Source: Kingdonia uniflora
Taxonomy: Eukaryota > Streptophyta > Magnoliopsida > Ranunculales > Circaeasteraceae
Assembly (NCBI GenBank): GCA_014058105.1
Contig: JACGCM010002535.1
Coordinates: 620,001 to 684,000, forward strand
Direction: 5' to 3'
DNA length: 64,000 nucleotides
Below are positions 46,520 through 57,556 of this stretch, one piece after another. The notes beneath the pieces were generated by a model. It did no database searches. It was not told the origin of the DNA and was given only the letters and a program-made list of their open reading frames with translations. The stretch's first letter is position 1; each line of letters starts with the position of its first letter. Position numbers and translations under genes: made by a program.

Positions 46520-46640
46520 ACCTTGTAGAATACTTTAGTACAGTAATTTCTCCAATGCGCTCAGATCCCACCATAACCTTGTAGAATACTTTCATGTAGT
46601 GCGGTAATTTCTCCAATGCGCTCAGATCCCACCTGTATGT
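46520..46640 (-). repeat. Tandem duplication inside terpene synthase exon
   Basis: A segment of about 58-60 bp containing 'aatttctccaatgcgctcag' is present twice in direct orientation, so the WDLSALEKLP coding stretch is repeated. One copy has small deletions. Confidence 0.8.
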
Positions 46641-46712
46641 TACGTGGTGAATCATTAGTTTATTTGAGCGACATATATCTAATTTAGGGGTTATGAGGGT
46701 TGTATTTATATC

Positions 46713-47524
46713 GAGGAAGGATCGGCTGACTCCCCATCTTAAACTCCCCAAATGACTCCCTTGTTGAACCGTTAGATGCGCAAAAAATCTATGGCTGCCA
46801 TTACTGCTGACAAGGCGAACAAAATCTCATTTACTTTTAATTTCTCATCCTCTTATCTCACATTTCATTTTCTCTTTCCCCTAACCATTATTTTCTCCCC
46901 TTCTCTCACCATTAAAGATTGAGACATAAATGCTTAAACTTTCACCGGAATTAGAACCATCTAAAGCAACAACAAAAATGGAGATTGAAATCATGATGGT
47001 CTTAAATGAGAAGAGGAAATTCTTTTTGCTTGTTCTCTTTTCCCTCCATTCAATGTAGTAAAAACTTCATCAAAGCTCTGGACATATTAATCTAACAAGT
47101 ACAAGAGATAAGCCTTCTGTATGTACATTAGTGGTACTTCATAGTTTACAGTATCCAATTAGAAAATTTGTGAGAAAAAATGTAAATCTGGATTATCTTT
47201 AAAGTTTCTTTAATGGAAGCTTCGCTATGGATAGTTCGAGAATACATCAAAAAATCTGTGAGTACCAAAAGTTCTCCTTTGCAAAGGAAATCTGAAGATG
47301 AATTTTAATTATTTTGCCATACTTCAATGGGTTTCGAGATAAAAGTACAGGGAAAGAGAAGAGGAGAGAATAAATGAGTAAATATTGGAGAGAAAAGAGA
47401 TATGAGAAAATGAAAACAACTTGAGATGTCAGCAGCAATGGCAGCCATAGATTTTCTGCATCTAACAGTTCAACAAGGGAGTCATTTGGGGAGTTTAAGA
47501 TGGGGAGTCAACCGATCCCTCCTC
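46713..47524. mobile_element. Non-autonomous MULE (812 bp) in the terpene synthase intron
   Basis: Terminal inverted repeats of about 100 bp. Both ends read GAGGA(A/G)GGATCGG inward and share 'tgactccccatcttaaactc', 'aatgactcccttgttgaac' and 'ctatggctgccatt'. Perfect 9-bp target duplication ATTTATATC (46704-46712 and 47525-47533). No transposase. The insertion sits a few bases inside the intron that follows terpene synthase exon c (donor at 47537), so it split no exon. Confidence 0.9.
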
Positions 47525-48578
47525 ATTTATATCTTACATATTAATTTCTTCTGTGAAGAGAATGAGTTCGTCAATGTTCGGTGAACATAAAAAATATCAT
47601 CCATTATGTAGATTAGGGAAATCGGCTTTGTTAGCTCAATCCTTTCTTTTCAATATCTAGGATCTGAGAGTGTGGCAATTGACCATAAGTACCATTTAAC
47701 AGGTTGATTTCTCACAAATTTCAACTCCTGTGTTAGGCTGAGGTCTTTCCACCACCTAATATAGTCAAGAAATAAGGTGTCAGAAGATAAAAACTTGATT
47801 GATTAGAGAACAAGACATTTTTAACTCACATTGAAATTTCCAACAACTCTTTTTGATGGAGTGTTTGAGCAATGTTAAAATCTACTTTCACAAGTTCCTG
47901 CAAGATATCATTTGTACCATAGTCACTTTCGAAGATTTTGATGTAAGGTTTTGCCTTGAACCTTACAAAGCTCTTGTTATAAGGATGATTCAAGGTATCC
48001 CTTATGACTTTAGCTTCATCTTCTCCCATATGTTTTAACACGTCATTAAGGTGCTTACTAGCAATGACAGAACCTTCATCGACTATAATCTCTCTTCTGT
48101 TCGAAATTCTGAAGCTTCAAATAATTCCATTATTCCTCTAAGGTCTTCTCTCAATGATAGTTTAAATGTTTCGTTTTTGTCCTTAAACTTGTTAAACACA
48201 TCTGTTATTTACAGTACAGGTAGTTAGTAAGGTTGTAGTAAGATTACAATGATATAAAAATGTTCAATATAACCCACCTGTAGATGGATGATACCCATTT
48301 TGTCTAAATTAACGAAAGCGAAGGGAAACATAATACAGATCATTATCATCGTAGACACCATCACTTTCGACAATGCTTTTATTGATCCTGCCTAAGATTA
48401 TTTCTATCTCCTCCTCAAAGTGGTAGTCAATAGCTAGGCGTTGTAGACCATCAATCATGATCAAACACTCTGAAGAATCTCTTGTTATAAGATACTTAGT
48501 ATACTTACTATATTGAATTAATGATGATGCCCTCTTATTTTTTACTCTTCCTTAGAAGTTGGAATTATGAATTGTACT

Positions 48579-48828
48579 TGTTGGGAGATGATGAATCCAG
48601 AGCAATATAAGACTATAACATGAACAAGAGAGAAAGAGATTTATTGATTATCATAACTATGTTCTCTGTATATAGTACAGTGATATATATAGACAACCCA
48701 GAAGGATTCTCTATTCTACTATAACTCTCCCCATAACCCTATTGGGCCTATGGGGTTTGCTAGGAGTCTGTATAGGACACCCCAACCCTGTTGGGTTCCT
48801 AGCTTGGGCTTGGATCCAACTCCTAACA
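48579..48828 (-). repeat. 3' LTR of the minus-strand copia element
   Basis: 250 bp with TG...CA ends. Related (roughly 80-85 percent by eye in the aligned parts) to the solo LTR at 61002-61256, sharing 'ggacaccccaaccctgttgg' and 'ccctattgggcctat'. Confidence 0.9.
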
Positions 48829-51800
48829 CTTCCCCTTGGGGTGTTCCATACTAGGAAGACTTGTCTCATTAAAACCACTGCCTAGCAAAACCCCTTGGGC
48901 AAAAAAACTGTGTAGGGAAAGAGTACAATCATATGCCCTGTATGGGTTGTGGACGCGTATACGTTGCCTCATCAAAACCTCTAGCCAGTAAAACGTCCTA
49001 GGATAAATACTTTACTATTAGGAAAAAGAGTACAACACGCGTGTCCACGTCAGACTGGGACTACTCCCCCTGGTATCGATCTCCCTAAGATAATAAATCT
49101 TGTAAACTTCGCATGCCGATTCCATGAACTAATTTCTTGCACGTAGGATATGCAAGAGCTTTCGTGAATAGATCAACCATGTTGTCTTATGAATGGACTT
49201 GAACAACGTCGATCTCATTCGTCTTCTGCAACTCGTATATGTGGAAAAACTTTGGTAAAATATGTTTTGTTTTGTCACCTTTAATAAATCCACCTTTGAG
49301 TTGAACGGTACAAGCTGCACTGTCTTCATAAAGTGTCGTTAGTTTATCTTGGATAGAATTCAGACTGCAACTCCCGTTGATGCGGTTAATCATAGACCGT
49401 AACCAAAAACATTATCTGCCGGCTTCATGTAATGCAATAATCTCCACGTGATTCGAGGATGTAGTAACCATTGTATGCTTCACTGATATCCATGAAATCG
49501 TAGTATTTCTATATAAGAATACATAACCCGATTGTGATAGGCCTTTATATGGATCTGACAAATATCATGCATCGGCGTATCCTATAATTTCCCGTTTGCC
49601 AAGTTGTGGATAGAACAAACCCTAGTCTTTCGTGCCGATGAGATATCTCAGAATGTGCTTGATCCCATTCCAGTACCTTTAGGTAAGAACTGGACTATGG
49701 GAAGCTAAACAGTTCACTATGAATGAGTATTGGGTCTAGTATACCCAGCTAACTATAGCAAAACACATCCAAGCTAGCATTATGCCCCTAGGAGTTTCTC
49801 CCCCCATTAAGATGGTAGAAGATGTCATTGTCCACACCCAAGTTCTGGATGCGCAATAAACAGCTTAGCACCATGTGCTACATCCATATTGAAGTGTTAG
49901 ATAACTCTTTCGATATATATTGCTTGGTGTACGAGTGCCACTATCAAAATGTTCAATCTGTAAATTGAAACATTCTTGATTTTACAAGGTCCTGTATTTC
50001 AAATTCCTTCCCAAGGTATTCAGTGGCTCTCGCGATCTCCCCCAGAGGTCAAATGATATCCAAATCATTTAGTACATTATTATGATGATACTGAAGCTAA
50101 TTTATGTATAAGAATGCATGAACATATAAGGATATTTGCAAAGTTCTTGACCTTCAAATACTCAGTCAACTATATCACATGGGCCCATCGCTTTAAGTCA
50201 ATAATAACTTTTCCAGTTTTATTACATACACACCTCATGTGTCAGGATTAATTGCTTCCAGAAGCTTATACCTTCCCAGGTAGCTTCATGTATATATCCG
50301 TATCTAGTTTCCCATATAGATACGCGATATTTACATCAGACGCATGTCTAGCTTGTCCCCGACAACTTGACAGACTGGTAAGTACTAAAATGTTATAACA
50401 TCCATAACTGGGTAATAGGTCACACTGCAATCGATACCAGATCCCTTAAAGATTTCCTGGGCAACTAGTCTTGCCTTGACCAAATTATCTCTTCGAGTTA
50501 ATTGTGTTTCTGTACCTTTCCCATTTATAACCGATAGGCTCAATGGTATCACTTCGCATTATGCGCAAGTTGAGCTCTGCTTGGATTCCAGACACCTACT
50601 TTTGTTAATGTACAACAACATACAGTCGTTTGCAATAAGTAGTTCTGAATCCTCATCTTTGATGTCGAGTACAGCAACGAATATGAATGCCTTATAAATG
50701 GGAGGTTTTATCCTCGATGAACCGATTACACCATTAGTCATATTTGTCCCTAATTCTGCAGCTCCCCAGCTCAGAATACTTTCTTCCAACGGTGCTTCGC
50801 ATTAAGTGCGAGCCTCAGATTCGTTTGCGGTATTAATTCCCTTGGAATGTTTTGCTGGAGTACTAGTTCCCTCAGAACATTCTGCTGTGTAGGTGTATTA
50901 CTTACATGTGCATGTACTTACGGTACTTAAATAATGTCTATGAATGCGTCTAACAAATCATTTATAACTTATTAGAGGTTTGTAATCCGTTGAACCATAT
51001 TGTCACCTAACTTATGTATAGGGATCTAGATGAGACAACGATGGTGCTTTCCAAGACCTCTTGGAAACATCCTTAGTATTGACTATCATTTCTCCCCCCA
51101 ATACTGAGAATATCGTCTCATTAAAGTGATAATTATCTGTCCTATTGGATATACGTCGCCAGTGGGTCCAAATATCTAGTGATAAATACGAATCGTAACT
51201 CACATAATACCAGGTCGACGTTGAGTGTCCCATCTTCATACATTGTGGTGCGATTGGCACCTGTACGGAACATCCTAATGTTCGTCGATGGGTGACACCG
51301 GGCACTGACCCAGTTACTAGTCGCTTTTGGGTAAAATAATTTAATGATTTGCTAAAGGACGAACCCTAATCAGTACTGCAGGGGCAAAAATGCATATCCC
51401 ACATAGCTGTGATCGTAATAACAGTGGCCTAGCGATTATCCTAAATTGCTTGATTAAGTTCTCCGCCAATCCCGAGTTGGGTATGGTATGGGGTACTCAC
51501 GATGCTCAATCATCTATCCTATTTAGCGGTAAAATAATCATCAAAAGCCTGTGAGTCCAACTCCCAAGCCCCCGTCAAGTAACATCGATCAACTTTGATT
51601 GGTTAATCCAGGAACTGAGCCAGTGATCGAATGATCTAAGTGAGAAGTCATGTTAACGTTGCATTCTTAGAACCATTTCCTAGATGCGTCTTTTATGACC
51701 ATACATATTTAAGTGTGCCACTATGTGGATGGAAAGGTCCACATGGGTCTCCATGGATGTGTTTGGAGCAAAGGCTGGAGATCCCACTCCACCTTGGTCA

Positions 51801-52950
51801 TAATAGACTTTCCTTGAAAATAATCATTACGCGTACACTCTCTGGATCTTCTCTCCTTTTAAGGAAAGTTGAGATGTAATATAATTCCGATAATCCTCCT
51901 CACTATTTAAGCCCTGAGGAGTGTATTGAAAATTGTTCCAAATAGCGTATTATAACCTTTAGTCATGGAGGAAATGCATAGAACCCTGTCTGTCATTTTC
52001 TCCGATAGTCATTACGTGATAAACATTATCATGTATCTCCCTAAACTCAGTAAAATCTGGATGGATTTACTAGTTTATAAAATGCACTTGATACCCCGTA
52101 TCGTACCGTTAGGGAGTAGCACTCAGTGCGTTTTATCATGTTGGCCGTGCCAATAATATTCGTGCCATCCCCAATACACAAGGTTGGACAAGAAATATAT
52201 TCATATTTCAAAAGGATCGAGTGCATTATACTAATGTCTCTTAGACATATGTCGCCACTTATCCAATAATCGGCCATGCTCAATTAGCAGATGGATCCAT
52301 AGACGGGTTGTATGTAGTAGATCAACTATCATACATATAATTTAACTACTTCCCAAGCAATAAATTTACAAAAGAAAATTAAAGAACAATCTCACATAGA
52401 TGGGATACCAAACTAATGCATGTCACGAGCATTCTATTAAACTAAACACTGAAGAGTTCCTAACTCAGTCAATGATGGAACTAATAAAACAAAACTACTA
52501 CTTCAACATGTAAAGTTACTACTTGGCAATGCTCTCTAGGTGACATCATTCATCTATTGAGAATTTACTACAATTTATTCTTAGAACTTGATCCAATACA
52601 ACATTGGTATCATGGGAGGAATCGAAAGCTACAGACTCTGTTGTAGCATGGTCTATACTAGCTATGATCACGTGATAAGTCTGGGGCTGATCTCTCTGGA
52701 TCGTCTGGGGTGCCTTGCAATCCCATCAGCTATCTTGTATCTATTTTAGAATTCTTCCTATTCTATTTTGGTCCATTGGTGAACTTATTGTTCCCTTTGC
52801 TCAGGTTACTGATGGCCAAAATTGAATCCTACCATTGTTACCACCTCTCATTAATCTACGGCTGCAACCTTGTCTATAACTTCCCCTGTCACTAGACCCA
52901 ACATTGTGTGACCTTGTCACATGCTTACTTATAGTAGGCATAAGCTAGAG
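48579..52950 (-). mobile_element. Ty1/copia element on the minus strand, heavily decayed, one LTR visible
   Basis: The 3' LTR is 48579-48828 (250 bp; on the minus strand TGTTAGGAGTTGG ... CATCTCCCAACA), preceded by a polypurine tract AAGGGGAAG. Upstream on the minus strand come the RNase H end (DLFTKAL, LVHGIGMRSLQDLLS, about 49080-49190), RT traces and the post-integrase segment (51012-51305: CSVQVPIAPQCMKMGHSTST, NETIFSVLGGEM). Protease/gag traces follow, including a Gly/Arg-rich gag tail at about 52700-52900. Many stops and indels. The 5' LTR was not identified; the gag N-terminus and leader may extend toward 54.3 kb. Insertion of this element removed or separated the 5' exons of the terpene synthase. 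Confidence 0.8.
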
Positions 52951-54450
52951 GTTTATAACCAGTAGCTCATTGTTTTGCTCATAAATGAGGAAAACATAAA
53001 TTAGGTATACGTGCACAGTGATCTATCAAATGTTGCATTGGAAGTACAATATTTAAAGCGTTAAAATTGTAATAGAATATTCCCAATATTTATATTTACC
53101 TTAACTATGTCTCAAAGTAAGATTATAGGGAGTTGTACTGCCGAATAAAAATACTGCCACAGTCGTATAATACTATTATAGTATAAATTAATCCATTATC
53201 AGGCCATTCTAAATATAGAGGTGAGGGTGCCAAACAAAGCTCCTACTTTTTTTATGTAGAGACTCCTTATTCTCTACAATAGTCTATTCCAGATTCTACA
53301 ATAGCAGATGGATTTCAGTATCCATACAGGTCAAGTTTATTGGTACCTAAAATAGAAATTATAGTATGGGAAGTACTCAATGTTCTGAGTGTTACCAATA
53401 ACTATTATGCATGTAGTTCAATACTAGTAGTAGTACTTCATAAACATTCCTTGTATAGAGGCAATTCATAGTATACAAGTTAGTGATTCCCAATCATTAC
53501 TTGCAGGTGAACCTTATTTATATCCTATTACTTATGAAATCTTATTTAAGTACATGATTTCCAATCATTACTTATGGTGCATAGTATATAGCGTAATGAA
53601 GTACACGATTCACAATCATTACTTATAAGTGAACCCTATTCATGGCTTTATACTTATGTAATGCTATTAAGCGTCAAATCCCAATATTACCCTGTAAAAA
53701 AGTGATCTTAATCTTAAAGTATGTTTTAATAGAGTCTTAGCCAAGACAACTATTCAAAACTACTAGATGTTGTGTACCTTATTATGAGAATTAGGGTGTT
53801 CTAAGCCCTTAAGTTCTATAAAGGTAGGTATATTCTAGCCAAATGACCCTATTTGCTACGAATATGATGGATATTAGATGTGTAACTGACAAGTAGTTCC
53901 ATCCCGAAGTCAGCTGGGTTTACAAGATAGGTTGATTAGGCCTGCCTTTGAGCTAATATTCTAGGGTACTATAGGGTGCCATTAATGCCTATATACCTCT
54001 AAATGTTATGCATGTAACATCTAATTGCATCTAGATACAAAAAATTGGTTCCTCAGACACCAAGTTTTTAGAAATAAGACTAAATTAATTCCCAATTGAG
54101 CCCTAGTTATTTGCTCTTGACAATTAACTGTGATTTAGATATGACTCACAGTCGTATGCTAAATTAGTATTGGTTTCTTATTATCAGTGATCCTTGATCA
54201 TGATAATTAATATCCTAGGGGCATACTAGTAATATTCTATTAGCTATCGTAAGATAATTAAATAGGTATTACACTATGTACTTATATCACATATAAGTGA
54301 GCCAATGCTCCTATACAAGGCACCTATTCCCAAAAAAAATTAAAAATATTTTGCATAAAAAAACCAAAAAGGGGTCCCCCATGGGGTAGGTCCAGTCAAT
54401 AAAAAGTTTTTAAAAAAAATTGGGCTCAATTTGACCAAAAATTAGCCTAA
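52951..54450. other. AT-rich stretch without recognised genes
   Basis: No ORF with a recognisable domain. A loosely repeated block with 'ttcccaatcattactta' occurs at about 53488-53500, 53550-53575 and 53605-53625. It may be the degraded leader or 5' LTR region of the minus-strand copia element. Confidence 0.35.
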
Positions 54451-54553
54451 TTATGGCCATTTTAGTGTCTGGACCGGTTTTGAACCGGTCTGACTCGGTC
54501 TGGGTCAAGGCCTGGACCGGGTTGACTGGTCAAAACCAGTTTGACTCTGTCAC

Positions 54554-54672
54554 ACGTGCCCCACACGTGTCACACATGCATATGTGTCATAAACATCACA
54601 CGTGTCACACACGTCACTGCCACGTGTCACCGCCGGAGAATATTCTGGTGGTTGGTGAAGAAAATTCCACGT
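54554..54672 (+). promoter_or_regulatory. Cluster of six ACGT-core (G-box/ABRE) sites
   Basis: ACGT cores at 54554, 54565, 54600, 54611, 54622 and 54669, most in the contexts CACACGTGTC or CCACGTGTC, the classic bZIP-bound G-box/ABRE. They lie about 450-570 bp upstream of the mobile-domain gene coding region. The density suggests an active promoter in the ancestral element. Confidence 0.7.
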
Positions 54673-54675
54673 GTT

Positions 54676-54697
54676 CCTTTTACCGCGTGGTAAAAGG
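54676..54697. repeat. Palindrome CCTTTTACC-GCGT-GGTAAAAGG
   Basis: Perfect 9-bp arms around a 4-nt loop. It is followed at once by a second imperfect palindrome of the same kind (ATTACCGCACAGTATT, about 54698-54713). Related in sequence to the palindromes at 57384-57437 and 60731-60758. Confidence 0.8.
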
Positions 54698-54849
54698 ATT
54701 ACCGCACAGTATTCCTTTTACTGTTGCTAGTACTATTAACCCCAAATCAAATCAAACTCGAGTTTTAACAATTTTTCCTCATCTCTCTCTCTCTCTCAAA
54801 TTGAAAGTATACCTAATTTTTTTCCCAAATTCTTTCAAAACACAATGTA

Positions 54850-56999
54850 AAACCAAGAGGAAGACCCATACCCCAGTACATTACCTGGGTTTAGAGTGAC
54901 AAGTGATCCAGAGTGAGCCATAACTCGGTCGAGGTCCAGAAGGAAGAAGAAGCGAGTAGAATTTGAAGATGTCCAACAACCTATACTAAACCCATCCCAA
55001 GAAAAATACCTGAGGAGGTGTATTACCCAACTCCCAAGAGGCGTCACTCATATATTACACTGGCAAGGAACTCACAGTAAGTTTTAATATAATTGTGAAT
55101 TTGTTATTTCTATAAATCAAGTATTTGCCAAAATGCTCCAATGAACAGAATCGGGATTCAATGCGTCCGTACGACACATTCACTATGGTGATCAAAGTTT
55201 GGAAAGATATAATTCTACCTGTAAGGGATATTGTGGTGAATATATTCGGGCAGTTTATGGATATACGCTTGGGAAATTCTGATAATCGGCTAATTCAGAC
55301 GCCTACAGAGCGTTGGTGGCCGACAACGTACACGTTTTTGATCCCATGTGCGGAGATAGGGGTCACTCCTCTCAATTTCACTATGCTAAAATTATTGTCA
55401 ATCGACCAATATCTGACATATGTGTCATATAACAACGCATGGTTTGTTTTATCCAATGCGAGGCAATTGCTCCCCAACATTGATTACAACCATATAAAGA
55501 GTGGGAGCATCAGCATTTCACATTTGAGGACGTACTTGACCATCAAGCTGATCGGGAGGATGATATTACTATTGCTCGTGCTTTTATCCTTTTCATGATG
55601 GGATATTTGTGGTTCCAAATGGCCAACGACACCGTCCCGCTTGGATATCTCACGGCCGTGGCCGATTTGGATGAGGCAGCCCAATATGATTGGGGTTCTG
55701 CTATTCTTGCTTCCCTATACCATGATTTGGATACTGCAGTTACCACCGGGGGTGCCATCACTGGATTTTCTCAACTTCTTGAGGTACACTAACACTTTTT
55801 CCTTACAAGCTACAAATCAAATATATTCTAAAAAATGTCTTAAATATAATTTTTAATTGTTTTATATGTTGTTCTGAAATGTAGTATTAGTTCTACGAGT
55901 ATTGTGGATTGGTCACCCTATAGTCAAGGAAGAGGTTAAGTTCTCGGCCTATCCGCGCCTCAGAGCATGGAAAAGGAGGAGCAAGAGGAAAACAAATAAC
56001 CAGGCAGCCAATCTATTTATTTTAAGCAAATACCACATTGACCACCGTACTATTGAGATGATCACCTGGGAGCCATGGTTAGATTCTACGATATCTAAGA
56101 TAGAGGTCGTACTGACTGCAAAACTCTTATTCCGTAAGAGGATGCCACTTCAAGTAACAAATAGAAGCTGCGAATATTACTTGGGGGATAGATGCTGGAG
56201 GCAGTTAACTGGCGATGCGCGTATCTCTTTGGATCCTCCGCTTAGCATGTTTACCACTTATTAGTTCCACAGTTTTACATGAGATGAGACAGGCCAGGTT
56301 TCTTGACTGTGAGCAGTTTATGAATGGGGAGGAGCGAGAGACTTACGCCTCATACTGGGCTGAACAAACTTTGAAGGTAGACTACCTGTTAATAGATTCC
56401 CAGAGGATGGGGGATATAGATCTGTTCAGACCCACTACACTCAGGGCTGGTATTATACCCGTGGTGGTTACGTCAGCGTCGGTTTATAGCTTGTCCCAGG
56501 ACTTCAGTTTGCCTGGCAATCCCGAGGGGCAGATGGAGTGGACAGGGGGGCGAGAGCTGCTCCCCATTCACTACTTGAGGGACCCGCCACCCATGTCTTC
56601 CTTCTGCGGCACAGAGAAGCTGTGGCACCTAAGTCATGGTATGCGGTGACTCGCCCTTGCAGAGTCTGCGCGGGTTGCCCGGAGTCTCTAGGAGTTGACT
56701 GATGAAAGCGATACTTTGACGAGGTACTTGGACAGTTTAGATGAGCAACTATATGCGCATGTAAGTAATTTATTTATTTATTTATATTTTATTATTAATG
56801 TCATATTTATTTTGTCAAAATATTTATAAATTTTATTTGTTATGTTCTGGACCTACATCTGAGGAGGGGGCGTGATGTACGGGTGGTGCAACTACCCGCT
56901 GGAGGTGGCACAAGGACGAGGCAGCGTGGATCTGGTCCGCAAATCAGGGGAGGCTGTACTAGCCGCATGAGGCAGGGAACTAGGGATGATTCTGAGTAG
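54850..56999 (+). pseudogene. Plant mobile domain (MAIN-like/aminotransferase-like) protein gene, decayed
   Basis: Transposon-associated homologue of the MAIN/MAIL plant-mobile-domain proteins. The N-terminal exon (about 54850-55079) is damaged. Exon two (about 55125-55782) has LIQTPTERWWPTTYTFLIPC and AEIGVTPLNFTML, a frameshift near 55475, then WEHQHFTFEDVLDHQADRED, FMMGYLWFQMANDTVPLGYL and DEAAQYDWGSAILASLYHDL. Exon three (about 55886-56760) has GHPIVKEEVKFSAYPRLRAW, YHIDHRTIEMITWEPWL, CEYYLGDRCWRQLTGDARIS and LHEMRQARFLDCEQF, with stops and frameshifts near 56263 and 56647. A last exon (about 56846-56999) encodes an Arg/Gly-rich tail ending at TAG 56997. PMD proteins act in the nucleus and are linked to silencing and expression of transposons and genes; this copy is not intact. 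Confidence 0.8.
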
Positions 57000-57228
57000 A
57001 TATATATGTTTTTGATGTTTTTGTAGACGATGTAGAATCCCAGCTATAACTACTAGTACTTATTTTCTCGTGTTTGTGTGCTATTTCCCTTTATTTATTT
57101 TTTGTAATCCCATGATGTAGTTTAGCTCGAATGGTTTTTGGGAGAGTTTGTGTGATGTTCATTTACCATGACTATCTAATGTTGAAATTGACTAAATTTT
57201 TTGGTTTTTGGGAGAGTTTTTTCAATGT

Positions 57229-57382
57229 CTATTCGAACAGACCATTCGAATAGATCCAAAGTCTGTTCGAATAAATTTTCTCAATTTTGCAGTGAGCAGT
57301 TTTATTCGAATAGACCCAAAGTCTATTCGAATAGATTTTTAACTGAGATATTTTATTCGAATAGACTTATTCGAATAGAAAC
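57229..57382 (+). repeat. TTCGAA motif cluster upstream of the Harbinger element
   Basis: Eight or so copies of TATTCGAATAGA or variants (TATTCGAACAG, CTGTTCGAATA) in about 150 bp, often in pairs about 20 bp apart. This is the same style as in the solo LTRs and the Pack-MULE. Confidence 0.8.
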
Positions 57383-57383
57383 A

Positions 57384-57437
57384 GGGATTTGGCGGTGAAA
57401 AGAATACCGCGCAGTATTCTTTTCACCGCCAAATCCC
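57384..57437. repeat. Perfect 24-bp-arm palindrome
   Basis: The arms (57384-57407 and 57414-57437) are exact reverse complements, beginning GGGATTTGGCGG and ending at AGAATAC, separated by the 6-nt loop CGCGCA. It could form a strong hairpin or be a terminal structure of the neighbouring PIF/Harbinger element. Confidence 0.95.
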
Positions 57438-57556
57438 TTATTTGAAGACCCATATCTTCTTCTGCTTTTACATTTCTCCCTTTTATACTTCTCTCTTCCA
57501 TTGGAAACTTGTTTACCATCTGGTATTACACCCTTCTCTCAACTCCACAACCTCAA

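Larger units (their letters stand above)
46515..48540 (-). pseudogene. Terpene synthase pseudogene, TPS-g type (linalool/nerolidol synthase-like)
   Basis: Exon order on the minus strand. (a) About 48490 to 48278: CLIMIDGLQRLAIDYHFEEE, then SLRFR-stop-FRQNGYHPS. (b) 48201-47830: VFNKFKDKNETFKLSLREDL, a frameshift, then KHMGEDEAKVIRDTLNHPYN and LQELVKVDFNIAQTLHQKEL. (c) 47755-47538: [24 protein letters not shown]-stop, LTKPISLIYIMDDIF and a frameshift. (d) From 46632: WDLSALEKLPHYMKVFYKVM. Terpene synthases cyclise or ionise prenyl diphosphates using Mg2+ held by DDxxD. Here that motif reads DDIFY, so the last Asp is lost. Exon d contains a tandem 60-bp duplication (about 46520-46640). The 5' exons are absent because a copia LTR begins at 48579, and 3' exons were not found. 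Confidence 0.85.
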
